From: DASRAP01 sp035277145
GTDB taxonomy: Bacteria; Gemmatimonadota; Gemmatimonadetes; Gemmatimonadales; Gemmatimonadaceae
Assembly: GCA_035277145.1 (NCBI GenBank)
Contig: DATELA010000073.1
Coordinates: 1 to 11,137 of the forward strand
Direction of reading: 5' to 3'
Length of the DNA: 11,137 nt
Positions within the stretch are counted from its first letter, which is position 1; every line of letters begins with the position of its first letter. The notes beneath the pieces are model-generated. The model was not told the origin of the DNA, did not search any database, and saw only the letters and a list, made by a program, of their open reading frames with translations. Below are positions 1 to 6,444 of this stretch, piece by piece. The translations under genes and the position numbers were made by a program.

Positions 1-1
1 C

Positions 2-928
2 TTAGGGCTTTGGGCCTGTTTTCTCCATGAACACATCCTCCAGCGAAGCCTCCACATCCCGCACTTCGAGCACGTCAATCGATGCGGCGGTCAGCGCACC
101 GCGCACAACAGACAGATCGCGCTCCTTCGATTCCACGGAGAGGTGAATCGTGTCGCCAAAGAGCGACGCGCGGCGCACGCCGGCCGTGCTCGCGAGCAAC
201 GCGAGCGCGCGCCGGCTGTCCGACGCGCGGAGCGCAACGATCTCGCCACGCAATCCGCGTTGCAGAGCCACGGGCGTATCGAGTGCCACAACGCGTCCGT
301 GATCGAGCAATGCGACGTGATCACATCGTTCGGCTTCGTCCATGTACGCGGTCGATACGAACACCGTGATCCCCTGATGCACCATGTCGTGCAGGATGAA
401 CCACAGATCGCGCCGCGAGATTGGATCGACGCCGAACGTGGGTTCGTCGAGCAACAGGATCTCGGGCCGGTGAATGAGCGCGCAGCACAGCGAGAGCTTC
501 TGCTTCATGCCGCCCGACAATTGCCCGGCAAGACGATCGGCGAACGCGCCGAGGTTTGAGAATTCGTAGAGACGTTTGATGCGCGCGGGCCGTTCGCTCT
601 CATTGACGCGATACAAGTCCGCGTAGAAATCGATGTTCTCGCGTACGGTGAGATCGGTGTACAGGCCAAACCGCTGCGACATGTACGCGATGCGGTGCTT
701 CACACCTTCCGGATCTGCAGCGACGCTGGTGCCGCCAACGATTGCGTCGCCTGATGTGGGACGCAGCACGCCCGCGAGCATCCGCATCGTCGTCGTCTTC
801 CCTGCACCGTCGGGCCCAACGAGTCCGAAGAGTTCGCCGCGACCGATGTCGAACGTGAGCGCATCGACAGCAGTGACACCGCCGAAAACGCGTGTCAGGC
901 CTCGCAGCGCAATGGCGTGATCCGACAT
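2..928 (-). CDS. ABC transporter ATP-binding subunit, YbhF/CcmA-like
   Basis: This is the cytoplasmic ATPase that powers an efflux ABC transporter. It has a complete nucleotide-binding domain: Walker A GPDGAGKT at residues 38-45, Q-loop Gln85, signature LSGGM at 137-141, and Walker B ILLLDEP at 157-163 with the catalytic Glu162. The switch region reads VSTAYMDEAERCD (191-203), so Ala194 occupies the usual H-loop His. The C-terminal tail ends in ASLEDVFMEKTG, typical of the CcmA/YbhF group. At 308 residues it is one nucleotide-binding domain, whereas E. coli YbhF has two in tandem; a second domain and the permeases (YbhS/YbhR-like) are probably encoded past the left edge. The ATG lies one base after the adaptor's stop, so translation is probably coupled. 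The family is clear; the substrate is unknown. Confidence 0.93.
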   Translation of the reverse strand: MSDHAIALRGLTRVFGGVTAVDALTFDIGRGELFGLVGPDGAGKTTTMRMLAGVLRPTSGDAIVGGTSVAADPEGVKHRIAYMSQRFGLYTDLTVRENIDFYADLYRVNESERPARIKRLYEFSNLGAFADRLAGQLSGGMKQKLSLCCALIHRPEILLLDEPTFGVDPISRRDLWFILHDMVHQGITVFVSTAYMDEAERCDHVALLDHGRVVALDTPVALQRGLRGEIVALRASDSRRALALLASTAGVRRASLFGDTIHLSVESKERDLSVVRGALTAASIDVLEVRDVEASLEDVFMEKTGPKP

Positions 929-929
929 T

Positions 930-1931
930 TCACTTCGCCGGCGCGGCCGGAGCGGTTGCGCCGAGGTGCACGTCCGCAGGCATGCCCGGCTTCAATTCGT
1001 TGCCCGGATCTCCCGTCACGCGAACCTTCACCGCGTACACGAGCTTCACGCGTTCTTCGGCGGTCTGCACATTGCGCGGCGTGAACTCCGCCTGCGAGGC
1101 GATGAACGAGACCGTGCCGCTGTACGATTTGTCGGGATACGTGTCAGCCGTAATCGTCGCCGCTTGCCCGACGTGCACCGCGCCGATGCGATTCTCCGGG
1201 ATGTAGATCCGAATCCATCGGTCGCTCAGATCGACAATCGTGAGCACCGGGGCGCCACCAGCGACCGTTTCGCCGGGCTCGCGATCGCGTACTGCGACAA
1301 TCGCATTGAACGGCGCTGTGATGACCGCGTGGCCAAGCGCTGCGTCGGCTTGTCGCACGGCTGCTTCCGCTTGCGCAACGGCGGCTCGCTGCGCTTCGAC
1401 GCGCTCGGTGCGCGGGCCACGTTCCGCGGTTTGCAGCGCTTGTGCAGCCTGATTCCGCTGCGCCGTGGCGACGTCGAGCGCGAGTTTCGCTTTGTCAAAG
1501 ACTTCTTGCGCTACTGCGCCGCCCAGCAACAAACGTTGTGCGCGTTCGAAATCGCGCTGCGCGTCAGTCTGCCTCTCCGTCGCGGCGCGCAGCGCTTCGC
1601 GCGCGGACTCGCGTTCCTCCGTCGTGGCACCGGCCTCGAGGTCGCGGAGCGTTGCGCGTGCGATGCCGAGCTGTGCCTGGGCCTGCGCGCGACGCGCGAG
1701 CAATTCTGCGCGGTCGAGCACAGCCAACTCCTGGCCTGCTTTTACCGAATCGCCTTCGCGCGGAACGATCTTCTCGATGCGTCCAGGAACCTGAAAGCCG
1801 AGTGCGGCTTCGGTGGCTTCGACGGTCCCCGATGCGACATCGGCTCCGTTACCGCTTTTGCGGTAGACCGTGAAGTACAGCGTCGCGCCGATCGCGATGA
1901 TCAGCAGCGGAACAATGCGTTTGCGGTTCAT
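930..1931 (-). CDS. HlyD/YbhG-family periplasmic adaptor (membrane fusion protein)
   Basis: This 333-residue adaptor bridges the inner-membrane ABC transporter and the outer-membrane channel. An N-terminal membrane anchor (about residues 5-23, IVPLLIIAIGATLYFTVY) is followed by the first half of a biotinyl-lipoyl domain (about 34-73, with GFQVPGRIEKIVPREGDSV). A long Ala/Gln/Arg-rich coiled-coil hairpin follows (about 75-195), then the second lipoyl half (about 200-232, ITAPFNAIVAVRDREPGETV). A beta-barrel domain contains the phrase EFTPRNVQTAEERV, which is characteristic of YbhG-like adaptors. The ATG at 1931 was chosen over one 12 codons upstream for two reasons: it overlaps the TolC-like gene's stop as ATGA, and it puts the basic MNRKR directly before the anchor. 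No Shine-Dalgarno sequence is visible, which fits coupled translation. Confidence 0.92.
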   Translation of the reverse strand: MNRKRIVPLLIIAIGATLYFTVYRKSGNGADVASGTVEATEAALGFQVPGRIEKIVPREGDSVKAGQELAVLDRAELLARRAQAQAQLGIARATLRDLEAGATTEERESAREALRAATERQTDAQRDFERAQRLLLGGAVAQEVFDKAKLALDVATAQRNQAAQALQTAERGPRTERVEAQRAAVAQAEAAVRQADAALGHAVITAPFNAIVAVRDREPGETVAGGAPVLTIVDLSDRWIRIYIPENRIGAVHVGQAATITADTYPDKSYSGTVSFIASQAEFTPRNVQTAEERVKLVYAVKVRVTGDPGNELKPGMPADVHLGATAPAAPAK

Positions 1932-3313
1932 GGTGAGTTCGTGGTGCCGGCCGCGCGTGCGATCCATTCGCGCGTGAGTTCGCCCGTCAGTCGCGCGAGT
2001 TCAACGCGCGCGGAGAATTCGGCGTTGCGCGCTTCAATCAATCCGGCGCGTACTTGCAGGAGCGCCGCTTCTGCGGCGAGAAAATCCGATTGCGTGCCCG
2101 AGCCCACGTCGATGGACAATCGTTCGATGCGCGAAACTTCCGTGGACTGTTCGACGGCGCTCTCGAGCGCGGCGGTGCGCGCGTGCGCTTCGCGCAGCGC
2201 GGCAAGCGCACGATCGATGCCCGATTCGACGTTCAGCCGCGCGACCAACGTTTGTTGCCGCAACGCGCGCTCGTCCGCTTCCGCGCGCGCGATCACATGC
2301 GTGCGGCTCCCGCCCGTGTACAGCGGATACGAAAGCGCGACACCCAATTGCCATTCCGCGGCGAAATCTCCCTTGAGCCGGCCGCGATCGACAACCGCAC
2401 CAAGCGCGCGCAGTTCCGGATATCTGGTCGCGTGCGATGCCGCGACCAACGCCGACGCCGCGCGCGAGCGATCATCGAGTTCACGAAGTTCGCTGCTCGA
2501 TTTCACAGCTTGCGCGACGAGCGCACGACGCGACGCATCGGTTGTGTCCGTCGCGAAATCACCGGCGACGGTGCGTGGCAACACGATCCCCAATGGCGGA
2601 AACTCGCCGAGCTCGCGAACAGAAACGCCCATGAGTTGTGCGAGTTCTTGCTGCGCGAGCGCGAGCTGCGCCTCCGTACCAATGCGGTCGGCGATGGCGC
2701 GCTGCGTTTCGGCGTCGACGCGCAATTGCTCAACGCGCGCAGCCTTACCTTCGGCAAGCAGACTGCGCATCCGCCCCGCGGCAGCGCGGAGCGCTGCAAT
2801 GCGTTGATCATGTGCCGCAAGAACCCCGCGCGCACTCAGGACGCGAACATACGCATTCGACGTGCGCGCGATGATTTGTCGCTCTGCCGTGGACACAGCA
2901 GCGAACGCGGCGTCGCCGAGTGCGCCCTGCGCGCGCACACGTGCAGAACGCTGTCCGAAATCATAGAGCGTCCAACCGAAACTCACGCCGCTCTGCACGA
3001 GCGAGCGATCAAACAACGGTGGGTTGCCCGGATCGAATCCGTGCAACGGCAACACCACCATCGGTTCCTGGAATTGTGTCAGCGACGCATCCGCCGTAAC
3101 GCGCGGACGTTCGGCTGCGCGCGCATCGCCGAGCTCGGCGAGTGCGCGGTCATGACCGGCGCGTGCGCCAGCGATGGACGGATGCGACGCAAGCGCGCGT
3201 TCGACGGCACGAGAGAGCGTCAGCGCGTCGCGTGATTGCGCCGCACTCGCAGCCTCCTGCGCGCCTGCACTCGCGCCACACACAAGCAACGCAACGACCG
3301 CGCGGCGCATCAT
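1928..3313 (-). CDS. TolC-like outer membrane efflux protein (OEP family)
   Basis: This is the outer-membrane channel of the tripartite pump. The chosen start gives 461 residues and a clear signal peptide, MMRRAVVALLVCGASAGAQ, probably cleaved after AGA or SAGAQ. The mature part has the two OEP-family repeats with long heptad-rich helices. Recognisable are LTLSRAVERALASHPSIAGAR near the N-terminus, GVSFGWTLYDFGQR (first strand and turn) and LGVALSYPLYTGGSR (second strand and turn). The longer open frame begins 22 codons earlier with an Arg-rich stretch lying inside the regulator gene. The ATG at 3313 is preferred because it overlaps the regulator's stop as ATGA and has a GGGAG ribosome binding site (plus-strand 3322-3326) eight bases upstream. 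Order and overlaps place it in one operon with the regulator, adaptor and ATPase. The substrate is not visible. Confidence 0.92.
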   Translation of the reverse strand: MMRRAVVALLVCGASAGAQEAASAAQSRDALTLSRAVERALASHPSIAGARAGHDRALAELGDARAAERPRVTADASLTQFQEPMVVLPLHGFDPGNPPLFDRSLVQSGVSFGWTLYDFGQRSARVRAQGALGDAAFAAVSTAERQIIARTSNAYVRVLSARGVLAAHDQRIAALRAAAGRMRSLLAEGKAARVEQLRVDAETQRAIADRIGTEAQLALAQQELAQLMGVSVRELGEFPPLGIVLPRTVAGDFATDTTDASRRALVAQAVKSSSELRELDDRSRAASALVAASHATRYPELRALGAVVDRGRLKGDFAAEWQLGVALSYPLYTGGSRTHVIARAEADERALRQQTLVARLNVESGIDRALAALREAHARTAALESAVEQSTEVSRIERLSIDVGSGTQSDFLAAEAALLQVRAGLIEARNAEFSARVELARLTGELTREWIARAAGTTNSP

Positions 3314-3921
3314 GATGCGCGCTCCCGGGCGAGCGTTCTGCGCACCGAATGCGCGACGTGATCGACGACGCGCATCCATTGTGCAGGATCGTCGCGCTTC
3401 ACGCCGAGCGCTTGTTCGAGTCCGCGACTCGCAATCTTGAAATAGAAGGGCTGAGAAATGGCGCTGAGCGCGAGCAACGTCGGATCACCGTCGCGAATCG
3501 ATCCGTCCTGCTGTCCCGCTTCGATGAGTCCGCGAATCACGGACACGTTCCGCTGCATGAGTTTGAGCATGGGCGGCGGCAGCGGCCCGTCGTTCGCGAG
3601 TTCGCGCAGCAAACACGTCACCGCACCACCGCGCCTCGGCACCGTGGTCAGCGCCGCGCGCACCACCGCGGCCACGCGATCCAACCCCGAACCCGGTGAC
3701 TTTGCGGCCGACGCTATCAGCTCGGCGAACGGCTCCGAGATGACTTCGAACGCGGCGTGGTAGAGCGCCTGCTTGGAGCCGAAGTGGTAGGTGACCGCGC
3801 CAAGGTTGGCTTTCGCCTTGGCGACGATGTCTCGGATGGAGACCGCCTCGTAGCCGCTCCGAGTGAAGAGCTCTTCGGCGACAGTGAGGAGGCGGGTCCT
3901 GACGGGGTCTGCAGAATTCAT
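3310..3921 (-). CDS. TetR-family repressor of the efflux operon (CecR/YbiH-like)
   Basis: This is the first gene of the operon and presumably its repressor. It encodes 203 residues. The N-terminal TetR helix-turn-helix spans about residues 9-55, with VSIRDIVAKAKANLGAVTYH followed by FGSKQALY. The C-terminal ligand domain (PGSGLDRVAAVVRAAL, CLLRELANDGPLPPPMLKLM) resembles the DUF1956-type domain of E. coli CecR, which controls the ybhGFSR transporter. That agrees with the YbhG/YbhF-like genes behind it, here with a TolC gene added. The ATG is within the right arm of a perfect inverted repeat and about eight bases from a -10 box, so repressor binding would cover its own start and the mRNA would be nearly leaderless. 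Its stop overlaps the TolC-like gene start. The ligand is unknown. Confidence 0.93.
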   Translation of the reverse strand: MNSADPVRTRLLTVAEELFTRSGYEAVSIRDIVAKAKANLGAVTYHFGSKQALYHAAFEVISEPFAELIASAAKSPGSGLDRVAAVVRAALTTVPRRGGAVTCLLRELANDGPLPPPMLKLMQRNVSVIRGLIEAGQQDGSIRDGDPTLLALSAISQPFYFKIASRGLEQALGVKRDDPAQWMRVVDHVAHSVRRTLARERAS

Positions 3922-3953
3922 ACGTTCGTATTATGTGATACGAACGTATGAAT
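3916..3953. promoter_or_regulatory. Probable double operator of the TetR-family repressor
   Basis: This is a perfect inverted repeat with 16-bp arms (3916-3931 and 3938-3953) around a 6-bp centre (TATGTG). Each arm contains a dyad of its own: ATACGTTCGTAT at 3920-3931 and ATACGAACGTAT at 3938-3949. These give two 12-bp operator-like sites with centres 18 bp apart, about two helical turns, on the same face of the helix. One site lies between the -35 and -10 boxes; the other covers the -10 edge and the start codon. The site type and position fit TetR-family autorepression, perhaps by two dimers. The symmetry is seen directly; the binding protein is inferred from adjacency. Confidence 0.85.
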
Positions 3954-3958
3954 CGCAA
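3930..3958 (-). promoter_or_regulatory. Promoter of the tetR-tolC-hlyD-ABC operon
   Basis: On the minus strand, a -35 box TTGCGA (plus 3953-3958) and a -10 box CATAAT (plus 3930-3935, five of six consensus bases) are separated by exactly 17 bp. The -10 box ends eight bases before the ATG at 3921, so transcription should begin within one or two bases of the start codon, giving a leaderless or almost leaderless mRNA. No Shine-Dalgarno sequence could fit. The promoter is interleaved with the operator dyads. Boxes and spacing are seen; use of a sigma-70-like consensus in this organism is assumed. Confidence 0.7.
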
Positions 3959-3969
3959 CCCTGGGACGC

Positions 3970-4006
3970 AAAAAAGGCCGGAGCGCATGGATCTGCGGCT
4001 CCGGCC
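3970..4006 (-). terminator. Rho-independent terminator for leftward transcription
   Basis: A perfect 9-bp GC-rich stem (GGCCGGAGC 3976-3984 with GCTCCGGCC 3998-4006) encloses a 13-base loop. The loop contains a further GCA/TGC pairing that can extend the stem past a bulge. On the minus strand it is followed by six T (plus-strand A run 3970-3975). It lies 24 bases past the stop of the small membrane protein gene and just upstream of the efflux promoter, so it ends the former transcript and insulates the latter. There is no T run for the plus strand, so it is one-directional. Confidence 0.9.
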
Positions 4007-4030
4007 GTGAACCTCAGTCTGTTGGGAGCG

Positions 4031-4210
4031 CTACCGCGACATCCTCCGTGGCACTCGCACCGGCACCGTCGCCAACGCGCGCGCCTTCTCGCGACGCCGA
4101 AGCGCCAGGTCGTCCAGGGGCAAACTCAGCGCCTCACTCTGCGTGCGCAGCAATGAGCCGATGCCAAACGTCAGTGCGGACAGCGCGATGATTGCGACAA
4201 TGACGAACAT
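4031..4210 (-). CDS. Small single-pass membrane protein, function unknown
   Basis: This encodes 59 residues from the ATG at 4210. A TTG seven codons upstream (4231) would add MPSSPAF but no signal. Residues about 2-22 (FVIVAIIALSALTFGIGSLL) form one hydrophobic helix. A charged cytoplasmic-type tail follows, with LPLDDLALRRREKARALA and a very basic end. No Shine-Dalgarno sequence is evident at either start. Support for a real gene comes from codon use with mostly G or C in third positions, a coherent membrane-plus-amphipathic layout, and a strong terminator directly behind it. I do not recognise a family. It could be a small accessory subunit or stress protein, but nothing in the sequence decides this. 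Confidence 0.6.
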   Translation of the reverse strand: MFVIVAIIALSALTFGIGSLLRTQSEALSLPLDDLALRRREKARALATVPVRVPRRMSR

Positions 4211-4281
4211 GAAAGCGGGGCTCGAGGGCAAAACGAGTATCGACCGCCAGCGACGTTCTCATTAGCAGACCCTTCACGCGC

Positions 4282-4298
4282 ACTTTCGTAACGAATGT
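4282..4298. promoter_or_regulatory. 17-bp imperfect dyad, possible operator
   Basis: The sequence ACTTTCGTAACGAATGT reads as a dyad around its central A, with seven of eight pairs matching. It lies just past the end of msrB and upstream of the small membrane protein gene, where the latter's promoter would be. The one-base centre is too tight for an RNA hairpin, so a protein-binding site is more likely than a terminator. I found no convincing -35/-10 pair next to it. Confidence 0.3.
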
Positions 4299-4309
4299 CA
4301 CAACGTGCA

Positions 4310-4771
4310 TCACTTTGCGCCAGCGCCGAACAGCTCCGCGAACTTCCCGTACCCTTCGGCGACGAGCTGTGCCTTCGGCACGAACCGCAATGAAGCGGAG
4401 TTGATGCAGTAGCGAAGTCCGTTTGGACCGGGACCATCGGGAAACACGTGTCCCAAATGCGAATCGCCGTGCTTTGATCGCACCTCAACGCGCCGCATGC
4501 CATGCGTGTTGTCGGCAACCTCGACAATGTTGCGTTTCTCGACGGGCTCGAAGAACGACGGCCAGCCCGTTCCCGAATCGAACTTGTGTACGGACGCAAA
4601 AAGCGGTTCGCCCGACACGATGTCGACGTAGAGACCTTCTTCGTGGTGATCCCAGAATTCGTTGCGGAACGGCGGCTCGGTCAGCGAGCACTGCGTGATC
4701 TGGTACTGCGCGTCGGTCAGCTGCGCCTTCAACTCGGCGTCAGCGGGCTTCTTGAATGTGGTGTCAGTCAT
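4310..4771 (-). CDS. msrB: Peptide-methionine (R)-S-oxide reductase MsrB
   Basis: This repairs methionine-R-sulfoxide in oxidised proteins, in the cytoplasm as no signal is present. The 153-residue protein is a single SelR/MsrB domain. It has YVDIVSGEPLF (48-58), SGTGWPSFF (66-74), the HGDSHLGHVFPDGPGPNGLR region (101-120) and the catalytic motif RYCINSASLRF with Cys122. Two things are unusual against textbook MsrB. The two CxxC zinc pairs are absent, as in the PilB-type zinc-free subgroup. The position that often holds the recycling cysteine in SGCGWPSF is Thr68. Cys28 (TQCSLTEPPF) is the only other cysteine and might take over recycling. The ATG has a perfect AGGAGG six bases upstream. The PhoD gene ends 39 bases upstream on the same strand, so the two may be co-transcribed. 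Confidence 0.96.
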   Translation of the reverse strand: MTDTTFKKPADAELKAQLTDAQYQITQCSLTEPPFRNEFWDHHEEGLYVDIVSGEPLFASVHKFDSGTGWPSFFEPVEKRNIVEVADNTHGMRRVEVRSKHGDSHLGHVFPDGPGPNGLRYCINSASLRFVPKAQLVAEGYGKFAELFGAGAK

Positions 4772-4777
4772 GGGTTG

Positions 4778-4783
4778 CCTCCT
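4778..4783 (-). promoter_or_regulatory. Strong Shine-Dalgarno sequence of msrB
   Basis: On the minus strand AGGAGG lies six bases before the ATG at 4771. It is the only full-consensus ribosome binding site seen in the window and fixes the msrB start. It suggests msrB is translated strongly and independently, even if it shares a transcript with the PhoD gene. Confidence 0.85.
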
Positions 4784-4810
4784 GACTGGAGCCTAACAAA
4801 CGCGTCAAGC

Positions 4811-6358
4811 CTACGCGATGCGTGTAACTCCGGGCCTGCCATGCTCCGTTCTCCACGCCGCCGCGGTTTTCACCAGTGCGCCGGGACGCGACACGTAGTC
4901 CACCGTTCGGTACTTCGCGACCCATTCGTCCCGATTGAGTTCGCACACCACATATCCGCGCCGATTGTTCGCCCATTTGAGCGATGGATGCGAGGCGAGA
5001 TACGCATCGTTGATGCGCGCGATCGTGTCAGCGCCGTCGCCGCCCGATGACAATGATGTGCCGACGAATTCCGCGGCGACAATCGGGCGATCGGTCGCGT
5101 CGAAGCCGCGTCGCACATCGTAGACCCAATTGTTGTGGATGTCGCCGGTGAGAATCACGGTGCGATTGCGCGCACGTTCCGCGATCGCCGCGAGAATGCG
5201 ATCGCGTTCCGCGGGATATCCGGACCATTTGTCCATGTCCACGCGATCGCCGGCTTTCGGTTGTTCATCCGGCGGCGCGAACACGACTTGCTGCGCGAGC
5301 ACCTGCCAGCGCGAGTTCGAGCGACCGAGTCCATCGACCAACCACTTCTCCTGAGTTGATCCGAGCATTGCGCGCTTTGGACTATCCCAGTCGCCGCACG
5401 GAATTGCTTTGCTGCCGTCGCCGCACGCCTGGTCGCTTCGATACTGCCGATCATCGACCGCCCAGAAACGCGCGAGGCGTCCCCAATTCGTCGAGCGATA
5501 AATCTTGAGGTCGAGCCAATTGCGCGCGCGTGACACGCGCACGGGCATGTGCTCCCACCACGCTTGGTAGCCGGCCGCGCGACGCGCTCGCATCGTGTCG
5601 AGCGTCATCGTCGTGTCTTCGTTGATGAGCGTCGCGTAATTGTTGTCGACTTCGTGGTCGTCCCAAATCACGACCCACGGACACCGCGCATGCATCGCAC
5701 GTAGCGCCGGATCACTCTTGTATTGACCGTAGCGAAGCCGGTAATCGGAGATTGAATTGACTTCGGCGACGCCAACGTGCTTACGAACGGCGTTCGCCGA
5801 CGGCCCGCGCTCGTAGATGTAGTCGCCGAGGTGTACGCCGAGCTCGATGTCTTCGGCGGCGAGGTGTTCGATGGATGTGTAGAGGCCTTGCTCGTAGTGC
5901 TGACACGACGCGAATGCAAACCGCAGCGGAGACTCAGCGCCGTCGGGCGGCGTCGTGCGCAACCGTCCTGTGTCACTCACCGCATCGCCGGCGATGAATC
6001 GATAGAAGTACCAACTGTCCGGGCGCAATCCGTCGACGTCGACGTGAATCGAGTGCGCGATCTCCGGCGTCGCTGTTGCGCGTCCGCTCTTCGTAATGCG
6101 CGTAAACGACTGATCCTCGGCGACTTCCCAGCGAACCACTACACGCTGATCACCCATGCCCCCGCGCTCGTCCGCCGGTTGCGGTGCGAGCCGCGTCCAC
6201 AACACGGCACCTGACGGCGTCGGATCGCCGCTCGCTACGCCGAGTTGAAACGGATCGTCGGCGAAATTGGGATGCCAGCGCAAGCGCCAGATGTTTGGCG
6301 TGGTGGCGGCGAGCGCGGAGTAGCGCGCGAGGTCGTTGATGAATGCGCGGCGATCCAT
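4811..6358 (-). CDS. phoD: PhoD-family alkaline phosphatase/phosphodiesterase
   Basis: This encodes a 515-residue metal-dependent phosphatase that releases phosphate from esters outside the cytoplasm. The N-terminus MDRRAFINDLARYSALAATTP has a twin-arginine pattern (RRAFIN), so Tat export is likely, although the hydrophobic stretch is short. An Ig-like PhoD N-terminal domain (about 35-137, FQLGVASGDPTPSGAVLWTR) precedes the metallophosphatase domain. The metal-site motifs are complete: FASCQ (149-153, with Cys152 at the family's iron-ligand position), HLGDYIYE (176-183), WDDHEVDNN (232-240) and TGDIHNNW (404-411). No clear ribosome binding site precedes the ATG; it was chosen because the RR motif follows at once. 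It sits between fic, which ends 86 bases upstream, and msrB, which starts 39 bases downstream. No Pho box was recognised. Confidence 0.94.
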   Translation of the reverse strand: MDRRAFINDLARYSALAATTPNIWRLRWHPNFADDPFQLGVASGDPTPSGAVLWTRLAPQPADERGGMGDQRVVVRWEVAEDQSFTRITKSGRATATPEIAHSIHVDVDGLRPDSWYFYRFIAGDAVSDTGRLRTTPPDGAESPLRFAFASCQHYEQGLYTSIEHLAAEDIELGVHLGDYIYERGPSANAVRKHVGVAEVNSISDYRLRYGQYKSDPALRAMHARCPWVVIWDDHEVDNNYATLINEDTTMTLDTMRARRAAGYQAWWEHMPVRVSRARNWLDLKIYRSTNWGRLARFWAVDDRQYRSDQACGDGSKAIPCGDWDSPKRAMLGSTQEKWLVDGLGRSNSRWQVLAQQVVFAPPDEQPKAGDRVDMDKWSGYPAERDRILAAIAERARNRTVILTGDIHNNWVYDVRRGFDATDRPIVAAEFVGTSLSSGGDGADTIARINDAYLASHPSLKWANNRRGYVVCELNRDEWVAKYRTVDYVSRPGALVKTAAAWRTEHGRPGVTRIA

Positions 6359-6444
6359 GCGTCTAGAATGCGTGGTGTTGTCTCAAAGCGCGAGTAGCTG
6401 TGCGTCACGCCCTGGCAACGGCGACGACGCGAATGTCAACGCCG

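Noticed and set aside
966..2807. Plus-strand open frame of 613 residues across the adaptor and TolC-like genes
   Set aside because: Arg/Cys-rich antisense shadow of two clear minus-strand genes; long only because of the high GC content.
6434..6439. Perfect minus-strand TTGACA in the fic-phoD gap
   Set aside because: No -10-like hexamer lies 16-18 bases downstream, so it was not called as a phoD promoter.
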